Source of the DNA: Pseudomonas laurylsulfativorans
GTDB taxonomy: Bacteria > Pseudomonadota > Gammaproteobacteria > Pseudomonadales > Pseudomonadaceae
Direction: 5' to 3'
Assembly (NCBI RefSeq): GCF_002906155.1
Contig: NZ_MUJK01000008.1
Location: 62,001-126,000, forward strand
DNA length: 64,000 bases
This document shows, piece by piece, positions 25,432 to 33,352 of the stretch. Within the stretch, counting starts at the first letter, position 1. Every line of letters begins with the position of its first letter. Below the pieces are notes generated by a model that saw only the letters and a list, made by a program, of their open reading frames with translations, was not told the origin of the DNA and ran no database searches. The translations under genes and the position numbers were made by a program.

Positions 25432-27219
25432 ATGAGCTTATCCTTGTACGAAAAAACGCCCGCCATACCGCTGCTCCACAAACGATTCAACAGCATCTTC
25501 GGTCGTCATGCCCTGCTCGCCACTGCCGTTGCCGTCGCACTGACCATTGGTGGTGGCGCGGATGCATTTGCCAAAAACGGCGCTGGTGGTGGTGGTGGTG
25601 GTGGAGGTGGCGGCGGGACTGCCAAGCCCCCAGCAGGGGCGACCTCGCCGTTCACGACACCCACACTGCCCGATCCGGTTTTTACAAACCCGACTGCGAT
25701 TCATGGGTTCGACGTTACAGGCTTTATCCAGAACATGACGCTCGATACCACCAATGTGAATTGCCCTGGCACCACTGACCCTGGCCGTTATGGAGGTACC
25801 GTCCAACTGAACGGCGTAACGATTACCGTCCCTTGCAATACGGTCCTGCAAATGCCGGCCAATACCCTGACCTGGGCCGAGTTCGTCAGGGGCGGTACGC
25901 TGGCGCTCAACAAGGGACCGACTTCATATCCGTCGTTCGAGATCCACGTGGTGGGCAACTCTGTGTCCAACAAACAAATAGCCGGGCTGATTTTTGTCTC
26001 CCAGCAAGCCGCGAATGCTGGTAGTGGGGTCATTACCCGCATCGACTACACCAACGGCAACATCGAAGTCGACAGCGGTAATCCTCTGCTGCCCACGATC
26101 CTTCAGATCAACGACCCGAATGGACGTTTTGGCCGAGCTCAAAGCCCCGACCCACGTTTCTCCGTCGATGATGCAAACCCGACTATCCACGCCGCAACCG
26201 GGTACCCGATGTGCGTGCCGCGCACGATTTCCGGGGACGATGCACTCTGCCCACAAAAAAACCGGCCAAAAGCGGTCACTCCGACTACGACCAACAACTG
26301 CCGCAACTTCGCCCAGGCCGGCGTAACGCCTCCGGCCAGCGGAGACCTTTCTCCTCCGGTGACGGGACAGACCTATTGCAGCCAATACGTCATGAAGAGA
26401 CTCAGCGATGCTTCGCGTACGGCGACGGACCCCGACCCGTCTCAACAGGCCCCCTTCGAAGTCGGCGACTTCATCAGTTGGGCCGGCACCTTGTTCAAGT
26501 CCGCGACAACGGGGGCCCCGGACTTCATCTCTGCGCACACGATTGAAGCCAACGTCGGGATCTACACTCAGCCCGGTTCCCAACCGAGCTATCTGTCTAT
26601 CGGGGAATTTGGTGTCGGGACAGCCGACCCAGCGGTAACAGCAATCGGCGGTGGCGACCAGGAAACCCAGGACCGGATTTTCCTTGAAGCTTCAACCACC
26701 GACATCAAGACCCCGGTCGACATTTATCTGATCGATGTCAACCCATCGACTGGCGCACAAACCAACCGCTGGGTTACACCCTATGAGATGACGGGTGAGT
26801 GCAATCCTGCGCTGGCCCTTGCGACCAGTTGCCTGGGCGCCACGGGTGGTATTACCACTCAGAACACCGGCCCTCAGCCACAACGCGCCAGAGTTCGGGC
26901 GACCAAGGCACCCGCCGGGCTCTTGAGCCAGCCAACGCGTACCCTGCGTGTCGTTGCACGCTCAATGTGCGTTCCACAGCAAACGCTCTCGCAAGCGGGC
27001 GTGGACAGCTGCATCCAGAACGCCAGCAGGCTGACGGTAGCCAATGGGCTGGTCGCTGGACAGTATGTGGCGCCGGTGTTCGAGTTCATCTTTCCGGAAG
27101 GCGTCAAGCCTGGTGATCCCGTTGTCCCGAACGACTTCTGGCACCTGCCATTCATACGTAACGGAGAAGGCACCAATACTCCAGGCGGTGTCGGTCCGTT
27201 GGCCCCTACGCCATGGTGA
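25432..27219 (+). CDS. Secreted protein of unknown function with polyglycine linker
   Basis: A 595-residue protein I do not recognise. It has a long n-region and a hydrophobic core (ALLATAVAVALTIGGGADAFA) ending in an AFA-K cleavage-like site, followed at once by an 11-glycine run and then a mature part rich in Thr, Pro, Asn and Gly. Several cysteines occur in pairs (NCPGTT...VPCNTV, MCVPR...LCPQK), suggesting disulphides in the periplasm or outside the cell. No membrane anchor or known catalytic motif is seen. The ATG at 25432 has GGAG six bases upstream. It is divergent from the di-haem gene, so a functional link is inferred from position only. Confidence 0.75.
   Translation: MSLSLYEKTPAIPLLHKRFNSIFGRHALLATAVAVALTIGGGADAFAKNGAGGGGGGGGGGGTAKPPAGATSPFTTPTLPDPVFTNPTAIHGFDVTGFIQNMTLDTTNVNCPGTTDPGRYGGTVQLNGVTITVPCNTVLQMPANTLTWAEFVRGGTLALNKGPTSYPSFEIHVVGNSVSNKQIAGLIFVSQQAANAGSGVITRIDYTNGNIEVDSGNPLLPTILQINDPNGRFGRAQSPDPRFSVDDANPTIHAATGYPMCVPRTISGDDALCPQKNRPKAVTPTTTNNCRNFAQAGVTPPASGDLSPPVTGQTYCSQYVMKRLSDASRTATDPDPSQQAPFEVGDFISWAGTLFKSATTGAPDFISAHTIEANVGIYTQPGSQPSYLSIGEFGVGTADPAVTAIGGGDQETQDRIFLEASTTDIKTPVDIYLIDVNPSTGAQTNRWVTPYEMTGECNPALALATSCLGATGGITTQNTGPQPQRARVRATKAPAGLLSQPTRTLRVVARSMCVPQQTLSQAGVDSCIQNASRLTVANGLVAGQYVAPVFEFIFPEGVKPGDPVVPNDFWHLPFIRNGEGTNTPGGVGPLAPTPW
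25584..25617 (+). repeat. GGT-type trinucleotide repeat encoding polyglycine
   Basis: A run of six GGT codons followed by GGA, GGT, GGC, GGC and GGG encodes the glycine tract just after the predicted signal-peptide cleavage site. Length changes would stay in frame. Confidence 0.8.
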
Positions 27220-27239
27220 TCAGGGTCTGGTGACAGAGC

Positions 27240-27282
27240 CAAAAAAAACCGCCGTTCCCAAGGGAGCGGCGGTTTTTTAGAA
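27240..27282. terminator. Bidirectional terminator
   Basis: AACCGCCG (27247-27254) pairs with CGGCGGTT (27267-27274), with further pairing inside. It is flanked by an A-run on the left and a T-run on the right. It separates the convergent secreted-protein gene and acyl-CoA dehydrogenase paralogue 3. Confidence 0.92.
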
Positions 27283-27297
27283 GCACTGCGTCAAGGC

Positions 27298-29103
27298 TTA
27301 GTAGCCCAGGTCGAAGTTCTCTTCTTTCATGTCCATCAGGTTGTTGGCACCCGACAGCATGGTTGCAACGTGAGTGCGGGTACGCGGCAGGATGCGCTGG
27401 AAGTAGAAGCGCGCAGTCTGCAGCTTGGCGGTGTAGAACGCCTCTTCGGAAGTGCCGGCAGCCAGTTTCTCGGCAGCCAGGCGCGCCATGTCAGCCCAGA
27501 AGTAGGCCAGGCAGGCGTAACCGGAGTACATCAGGTAGTCCACGGAGGCCGCGCCGACTTCTTCGCGATCTTTCATGGCGGCCATACCGACCTTCATGGT
27601 CAGCTCGCCCCATTCCTTGTTCAGTGCAGCCAGCGGAGCGACGAACTCTTGAACCGCTTCGTTGCCTTCGTTGGTCTGGCAGAACTTGTGGACGATCTTG
27701 GTGAAGCCTTTCAGGGCTTCGCCTTGGGTCATCAGCACTTTACGGCCCAGCAGGTCGAGTGCCTGGATACCGGTGGTGCCTTCGTACAGCATCGAGATGC
27801 GGCTGTCGCGAACGTTCTGCTCCATGCCCCACTCGGCGATGAAGCCGTGGCCGCCGTAGATCTGCACGCCGTGGTTGGCCGATTCAAAACCGACTTCGGT
27901 CATGAAGGCTTTGGCGATTGGCGTCATGAAGGCCAGCAGTGCGTCGGCTTTCTTCTTCTCTTCTTCGTCCACGCCGTACTTGACGATGTCGACCTGCTTG
28001 GCAGTGAAGTACACCATCGCACGGTTGCCTTCGGCGAATGCCTTCATGGTCAACAGCATGCGGCGTACGTCAGGGTGGACGATGATCGGGTCAGCGGCTT
28101 TGTCCGGCGCTTTCGGGCCAGTCAGCGAACGCATTTGCAGACGGTCGCGAGCGTATTTCAGGCCGCCCTGGAAACCGACTTCGGCGTGGGCCAGGCCTTG
28201 CAGCGCGGTACCCAGACGTGCAGTGTTCATGAAGGTGAACATGCAGTTCAGGCCTTTGTTCGCCGGGCCGATCAGGAAACCGGTAGCGCCGTCGAAGTTC
28301 ATCACGCAGGTGGCGTTGCCGTGGATGCCCATCTTGTGTTCCAGGGAACCGCAAGACACAGCGTTACGCGCGCCAACCGAGCCATCGGCGTTCGGCATGA
28401 ACTTCGGCACGATGAACAGGGAGATGCCTTTGGTGCCAGCCGGTGCATCCGGCAGGCGAGCCAGCACGATGTGGACGATGTTGTCGGCCATGTCGTGTTC
28501 ACCGGCCGAAATGAAGATCTTGGTGCCGGAAACCTTGTAGGAACCGTCGGCCTGAGGTTCGGCCTTGGTGCGCAACATGCCCAGGTCGGTGCCGCAGTGC
28601 GGTTCGGTCAGGCACATGGTGCCGGTCCATTCGCCAGAAACCAGTTTGGTCAGGTAAGCCTCTTGTTGCTCAGGCGTACCGTGCTCGGAGATGGTGTTCA
28701 TTGCACCGTGCGACAGGCCCGGGTACATGCCCCACGACCAGTTGGACTCGCCAACCATTTCGCTGATGGCCAGACCCAGGGATTCCGGCAGGCCTTGGCC
28801 GCCGTGCTCTACGTCGTGAGCCAGGCTCGGCCAGCCACCTTCGACGAATTGCTTGTAGGCTTCCTTGAAGCCAGTCGGGGTCTTAACGCCGGACTCGCTC
28901 CAGGTGCAACCTTCGAGGTCACCCACACGGTTCAGCGGAGCCAGCACCTGCTCACAAAACTTGGCGCCTTCCTCGAGAATGGCGTCAACCATGTCCGGGG
29001 TTGCGTCGGCACAAGCCGGAAGGCTCTGATAGTGCGCTTCGTAGCCGAGCAGTTCGTCACGAACGAAGCGAATATCACGCAAGGGGGCCTTGTAGTCAGG
29101 CAT
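27298..29103 (-). CDS. Acyl-CoA dehydrogenase (large FadE-type, paralogue 3)
   Basis: A 601-residue acyl-CoA dehydrogenase with N-terminal MPDYKAPLRDIRF, core motifs MCLTEPHCGTDLG and KIFISAGEHD, and the C-terminal extension shared with the other two copies. The putative catalytic glutamate is E441 in LYEGTTGIQALDLLG. GAGG lies nine bases before the ATG. Its codon choice is more biased toward preferred codons than that of paralogues 1 and 2, which may mean higher expression. Its position beside the biotin genes matches PA0506 of P. aeruginosa (FadE1, as I recall), suggesting longer-chain substrates, but this is inference. Confidence 0.94.
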   Translation of the reverse strand: MPDYKAPLRDIRFVRDELLGYEAHYQSLPACADATPDMVDAILEEGAKFCEQVLAPLNRVGDLEGCTWSESGVKTPTGFKEAYKQFVEGGWPSLAHDVEHGGQGLPESLGLAISEMVGESNWSWGMYPGLSHGAMNTISEHGTPEQQEAYLTKLVSGEWTGTMCLTEPHCGTDLGMLRTKAEPQADGSYKVSGTKIFISAGEHDMADNIVHIVLARLPDAPAGTKGISLFIVPKFMPNADGSVGARNAVSCGSLEHKMGIHGNATCVMNFDGATGFLIGPANKGLNCMFTFMNTARLGTALQGLAHAEVGFQGGLKYARDRLQMRSLTGPKAPDKAADPIIVHPDVRRMLLTMKAFAEGNRAMVYFTAKQVDIVKYGVDEEEKKKADALLAFMTPIAKAFMTEVGFESANHGVQIYGGHGFIAEWGMEQNVRDSRISMLYEGTTGIQALDLLGRKVLMTQGEALKGFTKIVHKFCQTNEGNEAVQEFVAPLAALNKEWGELTMKVGMAAMKDREEVGAASVDYLMYSGYACLAYFWADMARLAAEKLAAGTSEEAFYTAKLQTARFYFQRILPRTRTHVATMLSGANNLMDMKEENFDLGY

Positions 29104-29330
29104 AGCGATAAACCTCTGCTGATGTAACCGGGAATGAACGACCGCATGGATTTGTTGTTGCGATCAAACAGTTGTTTGAAACATACGTTTACGCCGAAAT
29201 CTTGTCAAGCGTCGATCATTTGCCGTTCGTCATCGCCGGTTTGGATACACAGGCACACGACAACGCAGCGGCGCTGTCGAAGCAGCCCGCCACACTGAAA
29301 AGATTAGTTGAGCAAAGAAAGACTTACGCA

Positions 29331-29357
29331 GAAAAACGCCGCGAACAGGCGCGGCGC
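29331..29357 (-). terminator. Intrinsic terminator of the small rod-like protein gene
   Basis: CGCCGCG (29337-29343) and CGCGGCG (29350-29356) pair perfectly. The AAAAA on the left is a U-run in minus-strand RNA. It lies 26 bases beyond the stop at 29383. Confidence 0.8.
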
Positions 29358-29382
29358 TGGAAGGTGCGGGATCAACGAGGAA

Positions 29383-29679
29383 TCAAGCGTAGGTATCGAT
29401 TAACGTTCCGAGCACTTCGTCGGAGGCCTTGGCGACTTTCACCCCCAGTTCCGCCTGAATCCTGCCTTGGGCCATGTCGACCAGGTTGCTGCCCAGATCC
29501 GATTGCTGGCTGCGATCAACCGATCGCAGACGATCGACTTGCGCCTCGGAGGACTGGCTGGTGACCGAACGCTCGATCGTGGTGTTGGCGATCTGCCCGG
29601 CGGCTTGATCGACTCGGTTCTGCCCTGTCTGAAGGGTGCTCAGACCGGCATAAAAAGCGGTGTTTCCTGAGATTTCCAT
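29383..29679 (-). CDS. Small protein resembling joined ends of a flagellar rod protein
   Basis: A 98-residue protein of unknown function. The N-terminal part (YAGLSTLQTGQNRVDQAAGQ, then IANTTIER) resembles the start of flagellar rod/hook proteins, where a helix ends in an asparagine-rich 'NIANANT' motif. The C-terminal part (NLVDMAQGRIQAELGVKVAK, then ASDEVLGTLID) resembles their C-terminal coiled-coil helix. The middle domain of FlgB/FlgC/FlgG is missing. A gene at this place, beside the biotin cluster, is conserved in pseudomonads (PA0505-like, from memory) and is normally called hypothetical. No signal peptide is present and no flagellar genes are nearby. Confidence 0.8.
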   Translation of the reverse strand: MEISGNTAFYAGLSTLQTGQNRVDQAAGQIANTTIERSVTSQSSEAQVDRLRSVDRSQQSDLGSNLVDMAQGRIQAELGVKVAKASDEVLGTLIDTYA

Positions 29680-29801
29680 GGGAGAACTCGTCCTTTCAAA
29701 GGATCAACAACGACCATTGAAGCAGAGTGGCTGGCAAAACACCCGTCAAAAACACTAATGGCACAGTGCCTTTTCATAGGCAAAGCCCGCATTGCCAAAC
29801 G

Positions 29802-30482
29802 TCAGTCCAACAGGTCCAGTTGCAAGTGCTCGGCCACTGCCTCAGCCGTCACGGCCTTGAGTTTGGGCACACGCCCAAGGCACGGTGCCGGGAGGCGCTC
29901 GGCAAGGGTGGCGAGGTTTTCTTCCAGCCGCGAGGTTTTCGGATCGATGATGTTGGCTACCCAACCCGCCAGTTGCAAACCGTCCCGGGCAATCGCTTCG
30001 GCGGTCAACAGGGCATGGCTGATACACCCCAGTCGCACGCCCACCACCAGAATTACTGGCAACTGTAACGCGATGGCCAGGTCCGACAGATTGTCCTGAT
30101 CCGCCAAGGGTACGCGCCAGCCGCCAGCGCCTTCGATCAGGGTGAAGTCCGCCTGCATGTCCAGAATTTGCCGCATCGGCGCCAGCAACGACTGCACCGT
30201 CAGCGCCACGCCTGCCTCTCGCGCCGCCAGATGCGGAGCGATGGCCGGCTCGAAGGCCACCGGATTGACCTGTGCATAGGTCAGCGGCAGCGAGCATTCA
30301 GCCAAGAGCGCCAGCGCATCTGCGTTACGCAGGCCTTTGGGGGTTACATCGCAACCGGAAGCGACCGGTTTGCCCGCCGCCGTGCTCAACCCCGCCGAAC
30401 GCGCCGCATGCAGCAGGCCCGCGGCGACCGTGGTTTTACCGACATCGGTATCCGTGCCGGTGATGAAATAGGCTGCGCTCAT
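29802..30482 (-). CDS. bioD: Dethiobiotin synthetase
   Basis: It closes the ureido ring of dethiobiotin from diaminopelargonate, CO2 and ATP. The 226-residue protein starts with the P-loop GTDTDVGKTT (G9-T18) and has the family AAGKPVASG and LIEGAGGWRVPL motifs. It is the last gene of the bioB-F-H-C-D operon, and its ATG overlaps the bioC stop by four bases. No clear terminator was seen after it. Confidence 0.97.
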   Translation of the reverse strand: MSAAYFITGTDTDVGKTTVAAGLLHAARSAGLSTAAGKPVASGCDVTPKGLRNADALALLAECSLPLTYAQVNPVAFEPAIAPHLAAREAGVALTVQSLLAPMRQILDMQADFTLIEGAGGWRVPLADQDNLSDLAIALQLPVILVVGVRLGCISHALLTAEAIARDGLQLAGWVANIIDPKTSRLEENLATLAERLPAPCLGRVPKLKAVTAEAVAEHLQLDLLD

Positions 30483-31291
30483 AAGGGTTTCTCCAAAACG
30501 GCATACACCACTTGATAAGTCGCCGGCAGGCCCCGGGCCTGACGAAACTGCTCATAAGCCCCAATCAAACCCATAATCCGCGCCCGGCCGGTCAAGCCAC
30601 CGGGTCGACCTGGATTGAGGTTATGCGCACCCAGCGCCTTGAGCTCATGCGTCAGGCTGCGCACATCCGGGTAATGCAGCACGTGGGGAAGGTTTTGCAG
30701 ACTGACGACCCTCAAGCCACTGGCCGCACACAACTGTTGATAAACACCAAACTCGCGGAAGCGGTTGACGTGCACCATGCCATCGACTTCGCGCCAGCTG
30801 TCGCGCAATTCAAACAACGTCCCTGTACAAAGACTAGCAAACGCGAAAATTCCACCCGGTTTCAGCACCCGACAGGCTTCACCGAGCACCGAGTCGAAGT
30901 CCGCGCACCACTGCACCGCCAGGCTGGAGAAGATCAGGTCGCAGGTCGAATCCTGCAGTGGCAAACGCTCGGCATCACCGGCCACGAAGTGCGTGGCCCC
31001 GCCCAATGGCCGGGCGTGATTGAGCATGCCTTCGGCTATGTCCAGCGCCACACCGTGGCTGCCCGGAAACTGCCCGCCCAGGGCACGACTGAAATGCCCG
31101 GTGCCACAGCCCAGATCCAGCCAGCGCTGCGGCACAAACTCCGGCGCCAGGTGCCCGAGCAATTGGCTGCCGACATCGCGCTGCAGCTCGGCCACACTGT
31201 CGTAGCTTGCCGCCGCACGGGAGAATGACGCGGCTACCTGACGCTTGTCGGGCAAGGCGCCGGGCAGTTTTGGAAAGGATAGATCAGTCAT
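30479..31291 (-). CDS. bioC: Malonyl-ACP O-methyltransferase BioC
   Basis: This SAM-dependent methyltransferase caps malonyl-ACP so it can enter fatty-acid synthesis as a disguised pimelate precursor. SAM motif I is WLDLGCGTGHFSRAL. The start at 31291 (MTDLSFPKLPG) matches typical BioC proteins and overlaps the bioH stop by eight bases; an ATG four codons upstream (31303) has a weak AGG site and is possible. Product of 270 residues. The longer in-frame reading upstream lies within bioH. Confidence 0.95.
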   Translation of the reverse strand: MTDLSFPKLPGALPDKRQVAASFSRAAASYDSVAELQRDVGSQLLGHLAPEFVPQRWLDLGCGTGHFSRALGGQFPGSHGVALDIAEGMLNHARPLGGATHFVAGDAERLPLQDSTCDLIFSSLAVQWCADFDSVLGEACRVLKPGGIFAFASLCTGTLFELRDSWREVDGMVHVNRFREFGVYQQLCAASGLRVVSLQNLPHVLHYPDVRSLTHELKALGAHNLNPGRPGGLTGRARIMGLIGAYEQFRQARGLPATYQVVYAVLEKPL

Positions 31292-32015
31292 CGCCGCACT
31301 CATGCAAAAAGGCCTGGATCGCCCCCGCCACACCGTGGGGATCCTCCAGGAGAAACGCGTGGCTGGCCTGTTCAATCAGACCGATTTCGATATCCGGCAG
31401 CATCGCCAGCAACTCGCCCGCCGCTTCTGCTGGCACCAGTGCGTCAAGGCCGGCGAACAAGTGCAGTTGCGGACCGCGAAACGATTGCAATGCCCGGCGG
31501 GTATCCAGTTGCGCGAGTACTTGCAGACCGCTCATCAACACTGGCGCTGCGGTATTCGGCGCGCCGGCGAGCAACAACCGCGACAATCCGCGCGGGTCTT
31601 CGGCGCCCTGGGTACAGAGCAGTGAAAAGCGTTTCAACGTCGCGCGCGGGTCGGCAGCACATCCCGTCAGAAACGCATCGAAGGTTTCGCCAGGCATGGC
31701 GGCGGTCCATTGTTCATGAGCGACAAAAGAAGCGTTGCTGGCCAGGGTGAACACGCCACAGCAACGATCACCGCGCCGGGCCGCCAACTCGCAGGCAAGC
31801 ATGCCGCCCAATGACCAGCCGCCCAGCCAGGCGTCTTGCGGCAAGGTCGAATCGAGCTCATCGAGCCATTCTTCAAGATCGCTCGACTCCAGCTCCGGCA
31901 ACGGCTCGATCTCCACGCGCAGGTGTTCATCCAGGCCGCGCAAGGCCGCCGCCAAAGGCTCCAGCGGTGAAACACCAAGGCCCCAGCCGGGCAGCAGAAT
32001 CAGACGATCACGCAT
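31284..32015 (-). CDS. bioH: Pimeloyl-ACP methyl ester esterase BioH
   Basis: A 243-residue alpha/beta hydrolase that removes the methyl group from pimeloyl-ACP methyl ester to end the elongation phase of biotin synthesis. The nucleophile is S68 in GGWSLGGM; the acid and histidine lie in FAGLDALVPAE and EQASHAFLL. The N-terminus has the oxyanion-hole-like LLPGWGLG. It overlaps bioF by eight bases and bioC by eight bases, so translation is probably coupled. Confidence 0.94.
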   Translation of the reverse strand: MRDRLILLPGWGLGVSPLEPLAAALRGLDEHLRVEIEPLPELESSDLEEWLDELDSTLPQDAWLGGWSLGGMLACELAARRGDRCCGVFTLASNASFVAHEQWTAAMPGETFDAFLTGCAADPRATLKRFSLLCTQGAEDPRGLSRLLLAGAPNTAAPVLMSGLQVLAQLDTRRALQSFRGPQLHLFAGLDALVPAEAAGELLAMLPDIEIGLIEQASHAFLLEDPHGVAGAIQAFLHECGDD

Positions 32016-33186
32016 GGCTTGGCTCCGGCTTCAGTTGTTGAAAGCAATCGGCCAGTCCGTTTAACAATAGCTGTACCTGGGCCTCGCTGTGGGCAGCAGT
32101 CAGCGTGACTCGCAGTCGGGCGCTGCCAGCGGGCACGGTCGGCGGGCGAATCGCGGTCACCATCAATCCGCGTTCGCGCAACAGTTGTGAAAAGCGCACC
32201 GCGCGCCCGGCGTCGCCGATCATGATCGGCTGAATCGGCGTGAAGCTGTCCATGAGTTCCAGGCCAATCTGTTCGGCACCGTGGCGGAACTGGCGGATCA
32301 GCGCCTGCAAATGCTCGCGGCGCCAGTGTTCGCTGCGCAGCAGTTCCAGGCTTTTCAGGGTGGCGCAGGCCAGCGCAGGTGGCTGGCTGGTGGTGTAGAT
32401 GTAGGGCCGGGCGAACTGGATCAGGCTCTCGATCAACTCTTCACTTCCCGCCACAAAGGCACCCGCCGTACCGAAGGCTTTGCCGAGGGTGCCGACCAGC
32501 ACCGGTACGTCATCCTGGCTCAGACCGAAATGCTCGACGATGCCGCCACCGTTGGCACCCAACGGTCCAAAACCGTGAGCGTCGTCGACCATCAACCAGG
32601 CGCCTTTGGCCTTGGCCTCGCGAGCCAGCGCTGGCAAGTCGGCGATATCGCCGTCCATGCTGAACACGCCGTCGGTGACCACCAGCGTATTGCCGGTGGC
32701 TTTTTCCAGGCGTTTGGCCAGGCTCGCGGCGTCGTTGTGCAGATAACGATTGAACCGCGCCCCGGACAACAGCCCCGCGTCGAGCAGCGACGCATGATTG
32801 AGCCGGTCTTCGAGCACCGTGTCACCCTGCCCCACCAGCGCCGTGACCGCGCCGAGGTTGGCCATGTAACCGGTGGTGAACAGCAACGCGCGCGGGCGAC
32901 CGGTCAGGTCGGCCAACGCTTCTTCCAGGGCATGGTGCGGGGCGCTATGGCCGATGACCAGATGTGACGCCCCTCCGCCCACGCCCCATTTCGCAGCGCC
33001 AGCGCGCCAGGCTTCGATCACTTGCGGATGATTGGCCAGGCCCAGGTAGTCGTTGTTACAGAACGCCAGCAACGGCTGACCATCGACCACCACTTGCGGC
33101 CCCTGCGGGCTTTCAAGCAGCGGGCGCTGGCGGTAGAGATTTTCGGCACGACGGGCAGCAAGGCGTGCGGCGAGATCGAAAGACAT
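32008..33186 (-). CDS. bioF: 8-amino-7-oxononanoate synthase
   Basis: A PLP-dependent alpha-oxoamine synthase that condenses pimeloyl-ACP with L-alanine. The cofactor lysine is K236 in TLGKAFGTAG, and VDDAHGFGPLG is the aspartate motif that contacts the pyridine ring. The 392-residue length is normal. GAGG lies five bases before the ATG. A 166-base gap with a REPIN separates it from bioB upstream. Confidence 0.97.
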   Translation of the reverse strand: MSFDLAARLAARRAENLYRQRPLLESPQGPQVVVDGQPLLAFCNNDYLGLANHPQVIEAWRAGAAKWGVGGGASHLVIGHSAPHHALEEALADLTGRPRALLFTTGYMANLGAVTALVGQGDTVLEDRLNHASLLDAGLLSGARFNRYLHNDAASLAKRLEKATGNTLVVTDGVFSMDGDIADLPALAREAKAKGAWLMVDDAHGFGPLGANGGGIVEHFGLSQDDVPVLVGTLGKAFGTAGAFVAGSEELIESLIQFARPYIYTTSQPPALACATLKSLELLRSEHWRREHLQALIRQFRHGAEQIGLELMDSFTPIQPIMIGDAGRAVRFSQLLRERGLMVTAIRPPTVPAGSARLRVTLTAAHSEAQVQLLLNGLADCFQQLKPEPSHA

Positions 33187-33224
33187 GCAGGCCTCGGAAA
33201 AACAATCAAGGTAGACACCGAACC

Positions 33225-33314
33225 TGTAGAAGCTGGCTTGCCAGCGATGAGGGCGTCGGATTCGACATAACCCTCAGCTGACAGACCGCTATCGCTGGCA
33301 AGCCAGCTCCTACA
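33225..33314. repeat. REPIN inside the biotin operon (bioB-bioF gap)
   Basis: TGTAGAAGCTGGCTTGCCAG and TATCGCTGGCAAGCCAGCTC copies in inverted orientation ('CTGGC' subtype). It lies between co-directional bioB and bioF and may set their relative expression. Confidence 0.88.
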
Positions 33315-33352
33315 CGTGTTTTGCATTCCAACCAGACAAGTCGGTGAAGGAC

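Noticed and set aside
27370..29127. A 585-codon plus-strand frame opposite acyl-CoA dehydrogenase 3
   Set aside because: Shadow frame; similar antisense frames occur opposite the other two paralogues for the same codon-bias reason.
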